Positions 63,341-64,000 of a stretch of DNA of 64,000 nucleotides are shown here, one piece after another (positions within the stretch are counted from its first letter, which is position 1; each line of letters starts with the position of its first letter). The translations under genes were made by a program, and so were the position numbers. The notes under the pieces are model-generated. The model did no database searches, was not told the origin of the DNA, and saw nothing but the letters and a program-made list of their open reading frames with translations. Source of the stretch: Rhynchopus sp. YZ270_cl-10 (Eukaryota; Euglenozoa; Diplonemea; Diplonemida; Diplonemidae); NCBI GenBank assembly GCA_964035575.1, contig OZ037868.1, positions 1,116,001-1,180,000 on the forward strand, read 5' to 3'.

Positions 63341-64000
63341 GAAAGGGGGTAGGGAGGGGAAGGAAATGAGAAGAGATAAAGGGGTGATGGGGGAAGGGTT
63401 GAGGGGTAAGGGGGGGGGTTTTTTTATTGTAGCAAAACAATGCTGTCTGTCATTTTTGAGGTGACGGAAAATTATGAGAACAGACTTTTCAGGGTCTAAA
63501 AAAAATATCGTTTGTTTTTGATACGTAGAGGTGAAGTGAGGTATGTTCACTTTTTGAAGGTTTTTTTTTGTTAGAGCAAAATGGTAGTGTGCAATATTTC
63601 TGGGAGTGCTTCCCTGATACGGGTGGGCCAGACCAAGGGAGTTAACTATGCCTTGCCACACTCACGGGAGGGAGAAGTGTGCTGCCGTCTGTACTTCCTC
63701 TCCCATTGGCTGGAGGGGTGATGCGGGACTCTTCTGTTTTGACCTCAAGGAGGTAAACGTTACAGTTTTTTATTGTTTTTTTATTATTTTTAGATATTCC
63801 CTGAAGGGTGTACACAACCCCTTTATTGTAAGTTTTATTGTTTTGCATATACGCCACCCCCCCCGCATATTTTTTCAAGACTTGCCCAGATGAGTGGGTG
63901 TCTGTGTTGCCTGCACGGCCCAAGCCTTTTCTTCCCAAGGTACACTGTAAAAGGGTTTTGTCTTTTCAAGTCAACTTTTTTGATTTATTTTGCATTCGCA
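63341..64000. other. Right-edge intergenic sequence
   Basis: G/A-rich then T-rich DNA. A family B tail lies at about 63934-63976 (CCAAGGTACACTG...TTTTCAAGTCAAC). Short ORFs near 63648-63893 show no recognised similarity, so no gene is called. Confidence 0.6.

Overview
The window looks like nuclear DNA of a flagellated unicellular eukaryote. Thirteen host genes and a partial gene copy all lie on the + strand. They carry GT-AG introns whose donors all begin GTA (usually GTATGY) and whose acceptors are all CAG. Intergenic DNA is long, T-rich and full of small repeats. Nearly every start codon sits 5-65 nt after a pyrimidine-rich tract ending in CAG, with no recognisable coding exon upstream. A one-directional gene array with an acceptor before each start suggests polycistronic transcription with spliced-leader trans-splicing. 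I favour a euglenozoan of diplonemid type. That is inference: no spliced-leader gene is in the window, and a 5'UTR intron in every gene is the alternative.

Layout. 1-1.1 kb: 3' part of a polyQ/WW-domain gene. 1.5-7.2 kb: two Mpo1/DUF962 dioxygenase paralogues with repeats between them. 8.7-10.6 kb: ZW10-like tethering protein. 11.1-12.1 kb: ubiquitin-like/LRR gene inside a duplicated repeat. 14.3-15.0 kb: hAT-type non-autonomous element. 15.0-17.3 kb: coiled-coil protein. 18.0-28.9 kb: giant cysteine-rich EGF/laminin-like type I membrane protein (about 3450 aa, four exons). 29.0-36.0 kb: gene-poor, with a 1.6-kb foldback element, several MITEs and a structured-RNA candidate. 36.0-38.2 kb: IFT54/TRAF3IP1-like gene with two tRNA-Sec genes in intron 2. 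38.8-39.9 kb: second ubiquitin-like/LRR gene. 40.0-42.9 kb: chimeric partial copy, then the full gene, of the RNA polymerase III subunit RPC8, with a third tRNA-Sec gene in intron 1. 43.9-46.5 kb: GH35 beta-galactosidase with a ricin-B-like tail; its last exon may lie at 57.3 kb, beyond about 10.8 kb of nested transposons including a whole-looking tyrosine-recombinase retroelement. 58.9-60.5 kb: TRF4-like nucleotidyltransferase. 61.7-63.3 kb: TPR-like repeat protein.

The host genes are a mixed housekeeping set (ciliary transport, vesicle tethering, Pol III transcription, RNA tailing, lipid oxidation, surface adhesion), so the array does not look like a functional operon. The most unusual signals are: three identical tRNA-Sec genes inside introns of two protein genes; two diverged copies of a structured RNA candidate with covarying stems; a dispersed hairpin of about 40 nt with compensatory changes, always on the gene strand; and an LRR gene that looks like a mobile unit, with an apparent empty site elsewhere in the window.
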